A stretch of DNA of 64,000 nt, taken from Pseudomonas cremoris. GTDB taxonomy: Bacteria > Pseudomonadota > Gammaproteobacteria > Pseudomonadales > Pseudomonadaceae. The notes under the pieces are model-generated. The model was not told the origin of the DNA and made no database searches. It worked only from the letters and a program-made list of their open reading frames with translations. Below are positions 1 to 9,775 of the stretch, piece after piece. The stretch covers positions 558,001 to 622,000 of the forward strand of contig NZ_JAAXCY010000004.1 of assembly GCF_014230465.1 (NCBI RefSeq), written 5' to 3'. Position numbers and translations under genes: made by a program. How positions within the stretch are numbered: position 1 is the stretch's first letter; the number at the start of each line of letters is the position of its first letter.

Positions 1-1374
1 ACGGATGTAACGGCGTGCACTGCGCGCCAGGCGCACCAGCAGCATCCCCGCTGCGCAACTCAGGCCCACGATCAGCCCTTGCCACAAACCGCTTGGGCCG
101 CTGGGTTCGCCGAACCAGTCGGTCAGCCCCAGCGCGTAACCTACCGGTAGCCCCACGCCCCAGTAGGCAAACAGCGTCAGCACCATGGTTACCCGAGTGT
201 CCTGATAGCCCCGCAATGCACCGGCAGCCGTGACCTGGATCGAATCGGAAAACTGGAACAGCGCGGAAAACACGATCAACGTCGAGGCCAGGTGAATCAC
301 CACCGGGTCCGGGGTGTAGATCGCCGCAATCTGCTCGCGAAACACCAGCATCAGGCTGCACGACAGGCAGGCGTACGCCAACGCCGTGCCCATGCCGATC
401 CCTGCCGCGAAGCGCGCTTCACGCGGCTCGCCACGGCCCAGGGCCTGGCCCACGCGTACAGTGACGGCCATGCTTAGGGAGTAGGGAATCATGAACACCA
501 GGGAGCTGACGTTCAGGGCGATCTGATGCCCCGACACCACCGTGGCCCCCAGGCTGCCGATCAGCAGGGCGATCACCGCGAAGATGCTCGACTCGGCAAA
601 GATCGCGATGCCAATGGGCAGGCCGATGCTCAACACGCGCTTGATCACCGCCCATTGCGGCCAGTCGAAACGCTTGAACAGTTCGCTGCTCTGGTAAGCC
701 GGGCCAAAACGCGTCCAGCCGGCCAGGCCGAGCATCATCACCCACATCGCAATGGCCGTGGCCCAGCCACAGCCGACGCCGCCCATGGCCGGCACGCCCA
801 GGTGGCCATAGATGAAGATGTAGTTCAGCGGAATATTCAGCGCCAGGCCACACAGGCCCATGACCATGCTCGGCCGGGTGCGGCCCAGGCCATCACTGAA
901 GCAGCGCAACACGTAATAGAAGGCGATGGCCGGCATGCCGGCGGCGATCCCGTGCAGGTAGCCCATGGAGGGCTTGATCAAGTCGGCCTCAACCTTCATC
1001 GCGTGCAAAATAGGCTCGGCGCACAACAGCGACAAGGCGGCTGTGATCCCCACCACCAAGGCCAGCCACAGTGACTGACGCACCAACGGCCCGATCTCAC
1101 TGAACTGGCCGGCGCCGAAACGCTGGGCGACTTTTGGCGTCGTTGCCAACAACGTGCCGGTCATCAGCAGATACACCGGAATCCAGATCGAATTGCCCAG
1201 GCCCACCGCCGCCAGATCCTGCGGGCTGACTCGCCCGGCCATCACCGCGTCGACAAAGCTCATGGCAGTGGTGGCCAGTTGGCCGATCATGATCGGCAGG
1301 GCGAGTGTCAGCAGGTCGCGCACTTCCCGGCTGATGCGGGCAGGGCGGGTGAGGAGGGCGGCGGCAGTGTTCAC
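1..1374 (-). CDS. MATE family multidrug efflux transporter (NorM/PmpM type), 3' end beyond window
   Basis: Inner-membrane drug:cation antiporter of the MATE family. The reverse strand reads VNTAAALLTRPARISREV, then a hydrophobic helix (LALPIMIGQLATTAMSFVD) and the AVMAGR motif usual at the start of NorM-type proteins; 458 codons are present before the window edge, close to the usual 460-480. I placed the start at a GTG because no ATG in this frame precedes the conserved N-terminus. It is divergent from pdxB across about 130 bases. The substrate cannot be told from sequence; NorM and PmpM export quinolones and cationic dyes using Na+ or H+. The stop codon lies outside the window. Confidence 0.9.
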   Translation of the reverse strand, partial: MNTAAALLTRPARISREVRDLLTLALPIMIGQLATTAMSFVDAVMAGRVSPQDLAAVGLGNSIWIPVYLLMTGTLLATTPKVAQRFGAGQFSEIGPLVRQSLWLALVVGITAALSLLCAEPILHAMKVEADLIKPSMGYLHGIAAGMPAIAFYYVLRCFSDGLGRTRPSMVMGLCGLALNIPLNYIFIYGHLGVPAMGGVGCGWATAIAMWVMMLGLAGWTRFGPAYQSSELFKRFDWPQWAVIKRVLSIGLPIGIAIFAESSIFAVIALLIGSLGATVVSGHQIALNVSSLVFMIPYSLSMAVTVRVGQALGRGEPREARFAAGIGMGTALAYACLSCSLMLVFREQIAAIYTPDPVVIHLASTLIVFSALFQFSDSIQVTAAGALRGYQDTRVTMVLTLFAYWGVGLPVGYALGLTDWFGEPSGPSGLWQGLIVGLSCAAGMLLVRLARSARRYIR

Positions 1375-1507
1375 GTACGGGTGTCCAGGAATAAGGGGGA
1401 AGCGCAAGGACGGCGGATTCTACGCCTTGACACACTGGTCAGGAAAAAACCTGTGTTAGCGATTTGTAAGCGCCCTGTACACTGCGGGTCCGCCAAAGGA
1501 GCCTGCC

Positions 1508-2650
1508 ATGCTGATTGTTGCCGACGAAAATATTCCGCTGCTCGACGCCTTCTTCGAAGGGTTTGGCGAGATTCGCCGCGTGCCCGGCCGTTCCATCGAC
1601 CGTGCCACCGTCGAGCAGGCCGATGTCTTGCTGGTGCGCTCGGTGACCAACGTCAACCGTGCCTTGTTGGAGGGCACCCCGGTGCGTTTTGTCGGCACCT
1701 GCACCATTGGCACCGATCACCTGGACCTCGATTATTTCAAGCAGGCCGGTATCCAGTGGTCCAGCGCACCAGGCTGCAATGCCCGTGGCGTCGTGGACTA
1801 CGTGTTGGGCAGCCTGCAGACCCTGGCCGAAATCGAAGGGGCCGACCTCAATCAACGTACCTACGGCGTAGTGGGTGCTGGTGAAGTGGGCGGGCGACTG
1901 GTCAAGGTACTCAAGGGCCTGGGCTGGAACGTGCTGGTCTGCGACCCGCCGCGGCAGATCGCCGAGGACGGTGATTACGTCAGCCTGGAACAGATCATCG
2001 AGCAGTGTGATGTGATCAGCCTGCACACGCCGCTGACCAAGTCCGGCAACGGCTCTACCTGGCACTTGTTCGACCGCCAGCGCCTCAACCAGCTCAAGCC
2101 TGGTACTTGGCTGATCAATGCCAGCCGTGGCGCGGTGGTGGATAACGCGGCCCTGCGCGAAGTGCTACTGGAGCGCGAGGACCTGCAAGCCGTGTTGGAT
2201 GTCTGGGAAGGCGAGCCGCAAGTGGACGTCGATCTCGCCGACCTATGCGTGCTGGCCACGCCGCATATCGCCGGCTACAGCCTGGAAGGCCGCCAGCGCG
2301 GTACGGCGCAGATCTATCAGGCGTTCTGTGCGCACCTGGGCCAGGCGCCAAGTATTCAGTTGAGTGAGCTGCTGCCGCCGTCGTGGCTGGCCGAGGTGCA
2401 CTTGAACGCTGAGACTGATCCGGCTTGGGCGTTGGCAACCCTGTGCCGCAGCGTGTACGACCCGCGTCGGGACGATGCGGATTTCCGTCGTAGCCTTGTA
2501 GGTACAGTGGAAGAGCAACGTAAAGCCTTTGACCTGCTGCGCAAGCATTACCCCGCGCGCCGCGAGATTGATGGCTTGAAGGTGCGCATCAACGGGGGAT
2601 CAGCGGCGCTGTCGCAGATCGTCTCGGCGCTGGGTGCCAACGCCCTTTAA
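1508..2650 (+). CDS. pdxB: Erythronate-4-phosphate dehydrogenase
   Basis: Oxidises 4-phospho-D-erythronate in the DXP-dependent pyridoxal-5'-phosphate pathway; cytoplasmic, NAD-linked. The 380-residue product has the D-2-hydroxyacid dehydrogenase fold: an N-terminal lobe beginning [16 protein letters not shown], a Rossmann motif [12 protein letters not shown] near residue 121, the NASRGAVVD segment with the substrate arginine, DVWEGEP with the catalytic glutamate and TPHIAGYS with the catalytic histidine. The C-terminal roughly 90 residues match the PdxB-specific dimerisation extension. An AAGGAG ribosome site sits 7 bases before the ATG. A terminator hairpin follows at once, so it is probably monocistronic. 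Confidence 0.97.
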   Translation: MLIVADENIPLLDAFFEGFGEIRRVPGRSIDRATVEQADVLLVRSVTNVNRALLEGTPVRFVGTCTIGTDHLDLDYFKQAGIQWSSAPGCNARGVVDYVLGSLQTLAEIEGADLNQRTYGVVGAGEVGGRLVKVLKGLGWNVLVCDPPRQIAEDGDYVSLEQIIEQCDVISLHTPLTKSGNGSTWHLFDRQRLNQLKPGTWLINASRGAVVDNAALREVLLEREDLQAVLDVWEGEPQVDVDLADLCVLATPHIAGYSLEGRQRGTAQIYQAFCAHLGQAPSIQLSELLPPSWLAEVHLNAETDPAWALATLCRSVYDPRRDDADFRRSLVGTVEEQRKAFDLLRKHYPARREIDGLKVRINGGSAALSQIVSALGANAL

Positions 2651-2660
2651 ACGCCCATAA

Positions 2661-2687
2661 AAAACCCGGCCACCAGGGCCGGGTTTG
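2661..2687. terminator. Rho-independent terminator shared by pdxB and the facing small gene
   Basis: A stem AAACCCGGC / GCCGGGTTT with a short loop sits between the convergent pdxB and the small reverse-strand gene. The A-run on the left and T-run on the right make it usable from both directions. Confidence 0.75.
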
Positions 2688-2703
2688 AAAGAGCGTGGGC
2701 GCT

Positions 2704-2883
2704 TCAGCCTTGCTGTGCAGGCTTGACCAGTCGCTGTTCCAGCTCGCGGCACGCTTGCTGGATCATGTCCTCAGTGATAGGCACTTCACGGCCTTGAGCG
2801 TCGATAATCGAGCAACCCAGGTGTGCCTGACGTTCTTTGCGGACGACTTCTACTTTGTCAGTGCTGCTAGTGTGCAAGGTCAT
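2704..2883 (-). CDS. Small conserved Pseudomonas protein (PA1571-like), 59 aa
   Basis: A 59-residue hydrophilic protein starting MTLHTSSTDKVEVVRKERQ, with a central segment GCSIIDAQGREVPITEDMI. From memory it matches the uncharacterised PA1571 family of pseudomonads; no biochemical role is known to me. The start was chosen at 2883 because GAGGAGA lies just upstream; an in-frame ATG 15 bases earlier overlaps that ribosome site and is unlikely. No signal peptide or membrane segment is visible. It converges on pdxB with a shared terminator and is divergent from the ABC exporter gene. Confidence 0.75.
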   Translation of the reverse strand: MTLHTSSTDKVEVVRKERQAHLGCSIIDAQGREVPITEDMIQQACRELEQRLVKPAQQG

Positions 2884-3134
2884 GGCCTGTCTCCTCATCA
2901 GGTTGTGTACCTACTCTAATACCCCCGCGTGACTGAGCTGTTACAACTCCATACACGATCAGCGGTTCGAATACTCAGTCCACCAGAAACCGATACAAAT
3001 TTCCAGCCAGGCATTAGACCGATAGCCTCTAGGCATCAGCATCGGCGGGCATAATTAACCTGACTCATTGCCATTACGAAAGTTGTTATTTAGCGAAGTT
3101 CCCCCCATGTAGGTGTACAGGTTCCTCATCGGTG

Positions 3135-4919
3135 ATGCCCTCCATGTTCTCAGTCCGTCAACGCCGTGCCATTCGCCTGGCCAGCCGTTTTATTGCGCCC
3201 TACCGCTGGCAGGCGCTCGGCGCCTTGTTGGCGCTTATCGTGACCGCAGGCATCACCTTGTCCATGGGGCAGGGTATTCGCTTGCTGGTGGACCAGGGCT
3301 TCATGACCCAGTCGCCGCACCTGCTCAACCAGTCCATCGGTTTGTTCATGTTGTTGGTGCTGGGCTTGGCCGTGGGCACGTTTGCGCGGTTCTACCTGGT
3401 GTCGTGGATCGGCGAGCGCGTCGTGGCCGATATCCGCCGACAAGTATTCAACCACCTGATCTACCTGCACCCTGGTTTCTACGAGAACAACCGCAGCTCG
3501 GAAATCCAGTCGCGGCTGACCACCGACACCACCTTGCTGCAATCGGTAATTGGCTCCTCGCTGTCATTGTTCCTGCGCAATGCCTTGATGGTGCTGGGCG
3601 GTATCGTGCTGCTATTTGTCACTAACCCCAAGCTCACCAGCATCGTGGTGGTGGCGCTGCCGTTGGTGCTGGCGCCGATCCTGATCTTCGGTCGGCGTGT
3701 ACGCAGTTTGTCGCGCCAGAGCCAGGACCGGATTGCCGATGTGGGCAGCTACGTGTCCGAGACTCTCGGCCAGATCAAGACGGTGCAGGCCTACAACCAT
3801 CAGGTGCAGGATGAGCAGCGCTTCGCCGTGACCGTGGAAGAGGCGTTCACCACTGCGCGTAAACGCATCGTCCAGCGTGCCTGGCTGATTACCCTGGTAA
3901 TCATGCTGGTGCTGGGTGCCGTGGGCGTGATGTTGTGGGTCGGCGGCATGGACGTGATCGGCGGGCGCATTTCCGGCGGTGAGCTGGCGGCATTTGTGTT
4001 CTACAGCCTGATCGTCGGCAGCGCCGTCGGCACCTTGAGCGAAGTGCTGGGTGAGTTGCAGCGTGCCGCCGGCGCCGCCGAGCGCATCGGTGAATTGTTG
4101 CAGTCGAGCAACGAGATCAAGGCGCCCGCTGACGGCACCGTTCAATTGCCCGAGCGGGCCAGCGGTCGCATGGAACTGCAAGATGTGCGTTTTTCCTACC
4201 CGTCACGGCCCTACAGCTACGCCATCGATGGCTTGAACCTGACCATCAATCCCGGCGAAACCCTGGCGCTGGTCGGCCCTTCCGGTGCCGGCAAGTCGAC
4301 GATCTTCGACCTGTTGCTACGTTTTTATGACCCACAACAAGGCCGCATCCTACTCGAAGGCCACCCGCTGACCGAGCTCGACCCCATGGACCTGCGGCGT
4401 CACTTTGCCCTGGTATCCCAGAGCCCCGCGCTCTTCTTCGGCAGCGTCGAAGAAAATATCCGCTACGGCAACCCGACAGCCACCACGGAGCAGGTCGAGG
4501 CCGCTGCACGCATCGCCCACGCCCACGACTTCATCCTGCAGATGCCCAACGGCTACCAGACCCACCTCGGCGACGGTGGCATGGGCCTTTCCGGCGGCCA
4601 GCGCCAACGCCTGGCTATCGCCCGCGCGTTGCTAGTGGATGCGCCGATATTGTTGCTGGACGAGGCCACCAGCGCCCTGGATGCCCAGAGCGAACACCTG
4701 ATCCAGCAAGCGCTGCCGCAATTGATGCAGGGCCGCACCACGCTGGTGATCGCCCATCGTTTGGCGACGGTGAAGAATGCAGACCGCATTGCGGTGATGG
4801 ACCAGGGCAAGCTGGTGGCGGTGGGCACGCATCAGCAACTGATTGCGAGCAATCCGTTGTATGCGCGGTTGGCGGCGTTGCAGTTCAATGATGGGGTGGA
4901 GGAACGCGTTTCGCACTGA
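3135..4919 (+). CDS. ABC exporter, fused permease and ATPase (MsbA/lipid-exporter-like half transporter)
   Basis: A half-size type IV ABC exporter of about 594 residues. The first 320 residues carry six hydrophobic helices (for example ALGALLALIVTAGITLSMGQ and LFMLLVLGLAVGTFARFYLV). The C-terminal half is the nucleotide-binding domain, with Walker A GPSGAGKST, the Q-loop ALVSQSPALFFGSV, signature LSGGQRQRLAIARAL, Walker B ILLLDEATSALD and the switch histidine in VIAHRL. It should act as a homodimer in the inner membrane. The cargo is unknown; the family exports lipids, peptides or drugs. Start may be ATG 3135, the GTG just before it, or ATG 3144. A strong terminator follows. Confidence 0.9.
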   Translation: MPSMFSVRQRRAIRLASRFIAPYRWQALGALLALIVTAGITLSMGQGIRLLVDQGFMTQSPHLLNQSIGLFMLLVLGLAVGTFARFYLVSWIGERVVADIRRQVFNHLIYLHPGFYENNRSSEIQSRLTTDTTLLQSVIGSSLSLFLRNALMVLGGIVLLFVTNPKLTSIVVVALPLVLAPILIFGRRVRSLSRQSQDRIADVGSYVSETLGQIKTVQAYNHQVQDEQRFAVTVEEAFTTARKRIVQRAWLITLVIMLVLGAVGVMLWVGGMDVIGGRISGGELAAFVFYSLIVGSAVGTLSEVLGELQRAAGAAERIGELLQSSNEIKAPADGTVQLPERASGRMELQDVRFSYPSRPYSYAIDGLNLTINPGETLALVGPSGAGKSTIFDLLLRFYDPQQGRILLEGHPLTELDPMDLRRHFALVSQSPALFFGSVEENIRYGNPTATTEQVEAAARIAHAHDFILQMPNGYQTHLGDGGMGLSGGQRQRLAIARALLVDAPILLLDEATSALDAQSEHLIQQALPQLMQGRTTLVIAHRLATVKNADRIAVMDQGKLVAVGTHQQLIASNPLYARLAALQFNDGVEERVSH

Positions 4920-4933
4920 GTCATCGTCCATAA

Positions 4934-4965
4934 AAAATGCCCGCATTTTTCAATGCGGGCATTTT
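4934..4965. terminator. Bidirectional Rho-independent terminator between ABC exporter and slt
   Basis: A perfect 14-bp stem AAAATGCCCGCATT / AATGCGGGCATTTT with a 4-base TTTC loop lies between two convergent genes, with A and T runs at its ends so that it works in both directions. Confidence 0.9.
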
Positions 4966-4982
4966 CATTGCTGCGTCACGCC

Positions 4983-6911
4983 TTACTGATCATCAAAATA
5001 GCGCTCATGCCAATCCACCAGCGGCTGTGGCGAATTGAGCTTCTGCCCGTAGATCACCGAATAAGACAGCACGTTCTGCACGTACTGACGGGTTTCGTCG
5101 AATGGGATGCTTTCCACCCACACGTCGAAACTCAGGTGATCGGCACCGCGCAGCCATTGGCGCACGCGACCAGGGCCGGCGTTATAGGCGGCGGAGGCAA
5201 GCACGCGGTTACCGTTGAACTGGCTGTGTACCTGGCTCAGGTACGCGGCGCCGAGCTGGATGTTTTTGTCCGGGTCCAGCACCTGGGCCGGGGAGGCCAG
5301 GGGGATGCTGAACTTGCGCGCGGTTTCCTTGGCGGTGCCAGGCATCAACTGCATCAAGCCGCTGGCGCCGACGCCGGAGCGGGCGTCATCCATGAAGGCG
5401 CTTTCCTGGCGAGTAATGGCAAACACCCAGCTTGAGTGCAGGCCACGTACCTTGGCTTCACGCACCAGTGTGTCGCGGTGGGCCATTGGGAAGCGGATAT
5501 CCAGGTCATCCCAATACTGCGCCTGGCTGATGGTGCGAATAGCCGGGAAGTACCACTTCATGTCATAGGCCAGCTTGGCCTGGGCAACCATTTCATCGCG
5601 GTTGAAATGACGGCTGACGTGGTACCACTCGCGGCGGCCATCGACGATCTGGCCACGGGCGTAGAACTCCAGGGCACGGCGCACGCCCGGCGTGTTGCGC
5701 ACCTTGTTCATCAGTGCCTGGCTCATCACCAGCGGTCGGTTGGTCAGTTGGTACGGTGACTTGGAGCGATCAGCGGCGAGGAACCCGTAGAAGTCGCGTT
5801 CCTTGGCCACGTTTTTGTAAAGCACCAAGGCCTGTGGGTTTTTCGGTTCGGCCAGTTCCAGGCTGCGGGCCTGCCAGTAACGCCAGCGGTTGGTGGTCGC
5901 CAAGTCCTGTGGGAGCTTGCGGGTGAGCTGGTAGGCATCTTCCCAACGCGCCAGGCGCAAGAGCAAGCGCAGGCGCCATTCGGACACGGTGTTGTCACGC
6001 AGCTCCGGGTCGTACTTGGTCATCACGTCCAAGGCCCGCGGGTCATAGCGACGGGCCAGGGTCAGGCCGATTTCCCGGGCGATCGACACTTTTTCGTCAC
6101 GGGAGAAGTGCATGCTGCTGGCGTAGCCGTCGAGCAGGGCCATGGCCTTGTCCGGGTCTTGGCGTGCCAGGCGGCGTAGGCCCAGGCCCACGGCGTCAGA
6201 CATGGCTTCGTTGGCCGGCAAGAAGCGCGACGGGTCGCCGAGCATGTCGGGCTTTTGCGCCACGTCCACCATCAGGCGGCCTTGAGCGCCGAGGGTGGGC
6301 AGGGTTTTCACCAGGCTGTTGGCCAGCGCGTAGTTGCGCGCTTCGGCGGCGAGCTTGGCGCGGTCCCAGATCTTCTGTTCGGTGAGCTGGCCGTCGGCGG
6401 CCCACTGGCCAAAGGTGGCATCGCAGGCGGACGGCTGCGATTTACCGGTAAGCCACAGCTTCTCGGTGGTCTTGTAGCCTTCGGCTTTCAGATTATGGGT
6501 GAGCTGGTATTGGCCATGCAGGCAGTCCAGTTCTACGAAATTGAGCTTGGGGTCGTAGTACTTTTCAAAGGTCTGCCAATCGCCACGGTCGGCGAGCCAG
6601 CGCAACCAGCGCAATTTCATCCAGTTGGCTTGGGGCAGGTCACCGTTTTTGGCGAGGAATTGTTCGATCTCCTCGTTGCTCGCGGTTTTCAGGCGCGCGG
6701 TCAGCTCGTCGTAGGCCAGGTACGGCGTCAGCGGATAATCGGCCAGGGCCTGGCTGTATTGCATGTACGGTCCGCTATCGCCTTTGGCCAGGGCGCGTTT
6801 GGTTTCATCGTAATACTGGCGTTGGGTGGTGAGGTCCACGGCCTGGGCGGATTGAACGGCGGTGGCGGAAAGAAGCAGACAAGATAAAAAGTTGAAAAGG
6901 CGGCTGCGCAT
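4983..6911 (-). CDS. slt: Soluble lytic murein transglycosylase (Slt70 family)
   Basis: Periplasmic enzyme that cleaves the MurNAc-GlcNAc bond of peptidoglycan to give 1,6-anhydro-muropeptides. The 642-residue product matches Slt70 length. It begins with a Sec signal peptide (MRSRLFNFLSCLLLSATAVQSAQA), followed by a long alpha-helical superhelix (TPR-like U and L domains). The C-terminal catalytic domain has ITRQESAF with the catalytic glutamate near residue 503, then SGVGASGLMQLMPGTA and AAYNAGPGRVRQWL. I chose the start at 6911 because it directly precedes the signal peptide; the frame is open 48 bases further upstream. The anhydro-muropeptides it makes are later trimmed by NagZ, also encoded in this window. 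Confidence 0.95.
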   Translation of the reverse strand: MRSRLFNFLSCLLLSATAVQSAQAVDLTTQRQYYDETKRALAKGDSGPYMQYSQALADYPLTPYLAYDELTARLKTASNEEIEQFLAKNGDLPQANWMKLRWLRWLADRGDWQTFEKYYDPKLNFVELDCLHGQYQLTHNLKAEGYKTTEKLWLTGKSQPSACDATFGQWAADGQLTEQKIWDRAKLAAEARNYALANSLVKTLPTLGAQGRLMVDVAQKPDMLGDPSRFLPANEAMSDAVGLGLRRLARQDPDKAMALLDGYASSMHFSRDEKVSIAREIGLTLARRYDPRALDVMTKYDPELRDNTVSEWRLRLLLRLARWEDAYQLTRKLPQDLATTNRWRYWQARSLELAEPKNPQALVLYKNVAKERDFYGFLAADRSKSPYQLTNRPLVMSQALMNKVRNTPGVRRALEFYARGQIVDGRREWYHVSRHFNRDEMVAQAKLAYDMKWYFPAIRTISQAQYWDDLDIRFPMAHRDTLVREAKVRGLHSSWVFAITRQESAFMDDARSGVGASGLMQLMPGTAKETARKFSIPLASPAQVLDPDKNIQLGAAYLSQVHSQFNGNRVLASAAYNAGPGRVRQWLRGADHLSFDVWVESIPFDETRQYVQNVLSYSVIYGQKLNSPQPLVDWHERYFDDQ

Positions 6912-7124
6912 GAGACGTCCGTGCAGAGAAATCACGAATAGCGTCGGCACTGCCGACACTGATTGCTCCTAGCTTAGCCTTTTGCCCAACACCTACGAAA
7001 GCTTTGCCGGCCGGTTCGTTCAGGTTCGGCGCAAATGTCCTACAGAACGTGTCGGCAGCGAAAATGCCAGCCGCATCCCACCCTCAACTCAGGTAGAATG
7101 CGCGCCCAGTTTTTGGAGAAGCGT

Positions 7125-9047
7125 ATGACCCTGCTCAAATTCAGCGATGTGTCCCTTGCTTTCGGCGCTATGCCGTTGTTGGACAAGGTGTCCTGGCAGA
7201 TCGCCCGTGGTGAGCGGGTGTGCATCATCGGCCGCAACGGCACCGGCAAGTCCAGCATGATGAAGCTGGTTAAAGGCGACCAGAAGCCCGATGACGGCTC
7301 TGTTTGGCGCGCACCAGGCCTCAAGATTGGCGAATTGCCGCAAGAATTGCCGGTGGCCGACGGACGGACAGTATTCGACGTGGTTGCCGAAGGCCTTGAT
7401 GGCGTGGGCGCCTTGCTCGCCGAGTACCATCACCTGGCGCAGAACTGCGTTACCGAGGAAGACCTGGACAAGCTGATGCACGTCCAGCAAGACCTCGAAG
7501 CCCGTGACGGCTGGCGCTTGCAGCAACTGGTCGACAGCACCCTGAGCCGCCTGCAACTGCCAGCCGACAAGACCCTCGCCGAGTTGTCCGGCGGCTGGCG
7601 TCGTCGTGTGCTGCTGGCCCAGGCGCTGGTATCCGAGCCGGACCTGCTGCTGCTCGACGAGCCTACCAACCACCTGGATATCGGCGCCATTGCCTGGCTT
7701 GAAGAAGCCCTCAAGGATTTCCAGGGCGCCGTGCTGTTCATCACGCACGACCGTTCTTTCCTGCAGAACCTGGCCACGCGCATCCTTGAACTGGACCGTG
7801 GCGGCCTGATCGACTGGAATGGCGACTACGCCAGCTTCCTGGTGCACAAGGAAGCCACGCTGGCAGCCGAAGAAACCGCCAACGCACTGTTCGACAAGAA
7901 GCTGGCCCAGGAAGAAGTCTGGATTCGCCAGGGCATCAAGGCACGGCGTACCCGTAACGAAGGCCGCGTGCGTGCCCTGAAGGCCCTGCGCGTTGAGCGC
8001 AGCGAGCGTCGTGAGCGCACCGGCAAGGCCAATATCCAGTTGGACACCGCCGACAAGTCGGGCAAGCAAGTGATGGTGCTGGAGAACGTCAGCTTCCATC
8101 ACCCGGAAGGCCCGTTCCTGATCAAGGACTTCTCGATGGTCTTGCAGCGCGGCGACCGTATCGGCCTGCTCGGCGCCAACGGTACCGGAAAGACCACTTT
8201 GCTCAAGCTGATGCTCAACGGTTTGCAACCGACCAGCGGCACAGTGGAAGAGGGCACACGCATCGACGTGGCCTACTTCGACCAGTTGCGGCACCAGTTG
8301 GACCTGGAAAAAACCGTGATCGACAACGTCGCTGAAGGCCGCGACTTTATCGATATCGACGGCCAGAGCCGCCACGTGCTTAGCTACCTGGGCGACTTCC
8401 TGTTCAGCCCGCAACGTGCGCGTACCCCGGTGAAAGCCTTGTCCGGTGGCGAGCGGGCGCGCCTGCTGTTGGCCAAGTTGTTCAGTAAGCCAGCCAACTT
8501 GCTGGTGCTCGACGAGCCGACCAACGACCTGGACGTAGAAACCCTCGAGCTGCTGGAAGAGGTCCTGTTGACCTTCAATGGCACCGTATTGATGGTGAGC
8601 CACGACCGGGCATTCCTCGACAACGTAGTGACCAGCACCCTGGTCTTCGAGGGTGAAGGCAAGGTACGCGAGTACGTCGGTGGTTATCAGGACTGGCTGC
8701 GCCAGGGCGGCTCGCCGCGCTTGCTGGGCGTGACCGAGAGCAAGTCTGGCAAGGCCGACTTGAACTCGGCGGTGGTGGCACCGGTGGCCGTTGCTGCTGC
8801 GCCTGCCCCGGAAGCTGCACCTGCAGGCAAGAAAAAGCTCAGCTACAAGCTGCAGCGTGAGCTGGAAGCCTTGCCGGGTGACATCGACGCCAAGGAGCAA
8901 CAGATTGCCGCAGTTGAAGCGGAAATGGCTGACGGCGGGTTTTACCTGCGGCCTGCGGCAGAAACCGCCAAGGTCATTGCTTCTCTGGAGACGTTGAATC
9001 AGGAATTGGAAGTGCTGGTGGAGCGTTGGGCTGAGCTGGATGCTTGA
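7125..9047 (+). CDS. uup: ABC-F family ATPase (Uup)
   Basis: A 640-residue soluble ABC-F protein with two ATPase domains and no membrane segments. Domain 1 has Walker A GRNGTGKSS near residue 38 and LSGGWRRRVLLAQAL; domain 2 has GANGTGKTT and LSGGERARLLLAKLF, with LLLDEPTNHLD and VLDEPTNDLD Walker B motifs. The inter-domain linker is highly charged, as in ABC-F ribosome-binding proteins. The C-terminus carries an Ala/Pro-rich spacer and a coiled coil (KKLSYKLQRELEALPGDIDAK), as in Uup, which binds DNA and affects transposon excision and ribosome function. GGAGAAGCGT precedes the ATG. A strong terminator follows. Confidence 0.92.
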   Translation: MTLLKFSDVSLAFGAMPLLDKVSWQIARGERVCIIGRNGTGKSSMMKLVKGDQKPDDGSVWRAPGLKIGELPQELPVADGRTVFDVVAEGLDGVGALLAEYHHLAQNCVTEEDLDKLMHVQQDLEARDGWRLQQLVDSTLSRLQLPADKTLAELSGGWRRRVLLAQALVSEPDLLLLDEPTNHLDIGAIAWLEEALKDFQGAVLFITHDRSFLQNLATRILELDRGGLIDWNGDYASFLVHKEATLAAEETANALFDKKLAQEEVWIRQGIKARRTRNEGRVRALKALRVERSERRERTGKANIQLDTADKSGKQVMVLENVSFHHPEGPFLIKDFSMVLQRGDRIGLLGANGTGKTTLLKLMLNGLQPTSGTVEEGTRIDVAYFDQLRHQLDLEKTVIDNVAEGRDFIDIDGQSRHVLSYLGDFLFSPQRARTPVKALSGGERARLLLAKLFSKPANLLVLDEPTNDLDVETLELLEEVLLTFNGTVLMVSHDRAFLDNVVTSTLVFEGEGKVREYVGGYQDWLRQGGSPRLLGVTESKSGKADLNSAVVAPVAVAAAPAPEAAPAGKKKLSYKLQRELEALPGDIDAKEQQIAAVEAEMADGGFYLRPAAETAKVIASLETLNQELEVLVERWAELDA

Positions 9048-9064
9048 TTGATCCATAGCTAATA

Positions 9065-9102
9065 AAAAGCCCGGCGTTCATCTGCATGAACGCCGGGCTT
9101 TT
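9065..9102 (+). terminator. Rho-independent terminator after uup
   Basis: A perfect 17-bp stem starting AAAAGCCCGGCGTTCAT with a CTGC loop and ending in a T-run, 18 bases after the uup stop. Confidence 0.92.
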
Positions 9103-9120
9103 CGTATGCAATGCGATCCA

Positions 9121-9214
9121 AATGTGGGAGCGGGCTTGCTCGCGAATGCGGTTTGTCAGTTGATACATTTGGCGACTGACACACCGCATTCGCGAGCAAG
9201 CCCGCTCCCACATT
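9121..9214. repeat. REP doublet (inverted pair, 32-bp arms)
   Basis: Two perfectly complementary 32-base arms (9121-9152 and 9183-9214) with core GTGGGAGCGGGCTTGCTCGC, separated by 30 bases. It lies between the uup terminator and the end of uspA. Related copies occur at 21545, 31732, 38752, 59724 and 62732. Such doublets (REPINs) are non-autonomous elements mobilised by RAYT transposases. Confidence 0.93.
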
Positions 9215-9229
9215 CGATCTGCGTTGGTC

Positions 9230-9670
9230 TTAAGGTGCTTTGACCAGCTTAACCGCCAGCACATCACACGGCGCACCGTGCAGCACATCATTGGCGGTAG
9301 AGCCCAGCAACAATGCCAAACCGTGACGGCCATGGCTGCCGACCACGATCAGGTCGCAAGCCTTTTCCTTGGCCAGATGGTGGATTTCCTGGCGCGGTTG
9401 GCCGTAGGTCAGGTGGCAGTCTTCCTTTTTCAAATGCGGGTATTTGAGAATCAAACGATCAAGGCGCTCCTTGGCCTGGTCGAATTGTTGTTGCTGCAAC
9501 TGGGAAAGGTCCATCGGCACGTCACCCCCAAAGGCCATGGCCATGGGCTCGACGATATGCACCAGCGATAATATGGCGCCATTGGCCAATGCAGATTCCT
9601 GCGCGCGCTTGATCACCGGATCGCACTCTTCGGTCAGATCGACGGCGACCAGAATATGTTGGTAGGGCAT
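9230..9670 (-). CDS. Universal stress protein, UspA family
   Basis: A 146-residue single-domain cytoplasmic Usp. It starts MPYQHILVAVDLTEE, with the family's first strand and nucleotide-contacting aspartate, and has the C-terminal nucleotide-binding loop VVGSHGRHG followed by LGST around residues 110-125, so it probably binds ATP. Usp proteins support survival in stasis, anaerobiosis or oxidative stress; the specific trigger is not visible here. GGAGGAACGCC gives a strong ribosome site. It is divergent from the small membrane protein gene that follows. The position between uup and fadB matches PA3017 in P. aeruginosa. Confidence 0.93.
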   Translation of the reverse strand: MPYQHILVAVDLTEECDPVIKRAQESALANGAILSLVHIVEPMAMAFGGDVPMDLSQLQQQQFDQAKERLDRLILKYPHLKKEDCHLTYGQPRQEIHHLAKEKACDLIVVGSHGRHGLALLLGSTANDVLHGAPCDVLAVKLVKAP

Positions 9671-9775
9671 GAGGCGTTCCTCCAGGGGACTGCAATAAAT
9701 TCAGTATGGCTGCTTTCAAGCGGATGGGGTTGCGTCAGATCAAATCCGCTCATCTAGAAATTCGGGAGTACACAT

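Noticed and set aside
7089..9056. Very long open frame antisense to uup
   Set aside because: Shadow of a GC-rich gene; residues are dominated by His/Gln/Val/Ala typical of the antisense of high third-position GC, with no family match.
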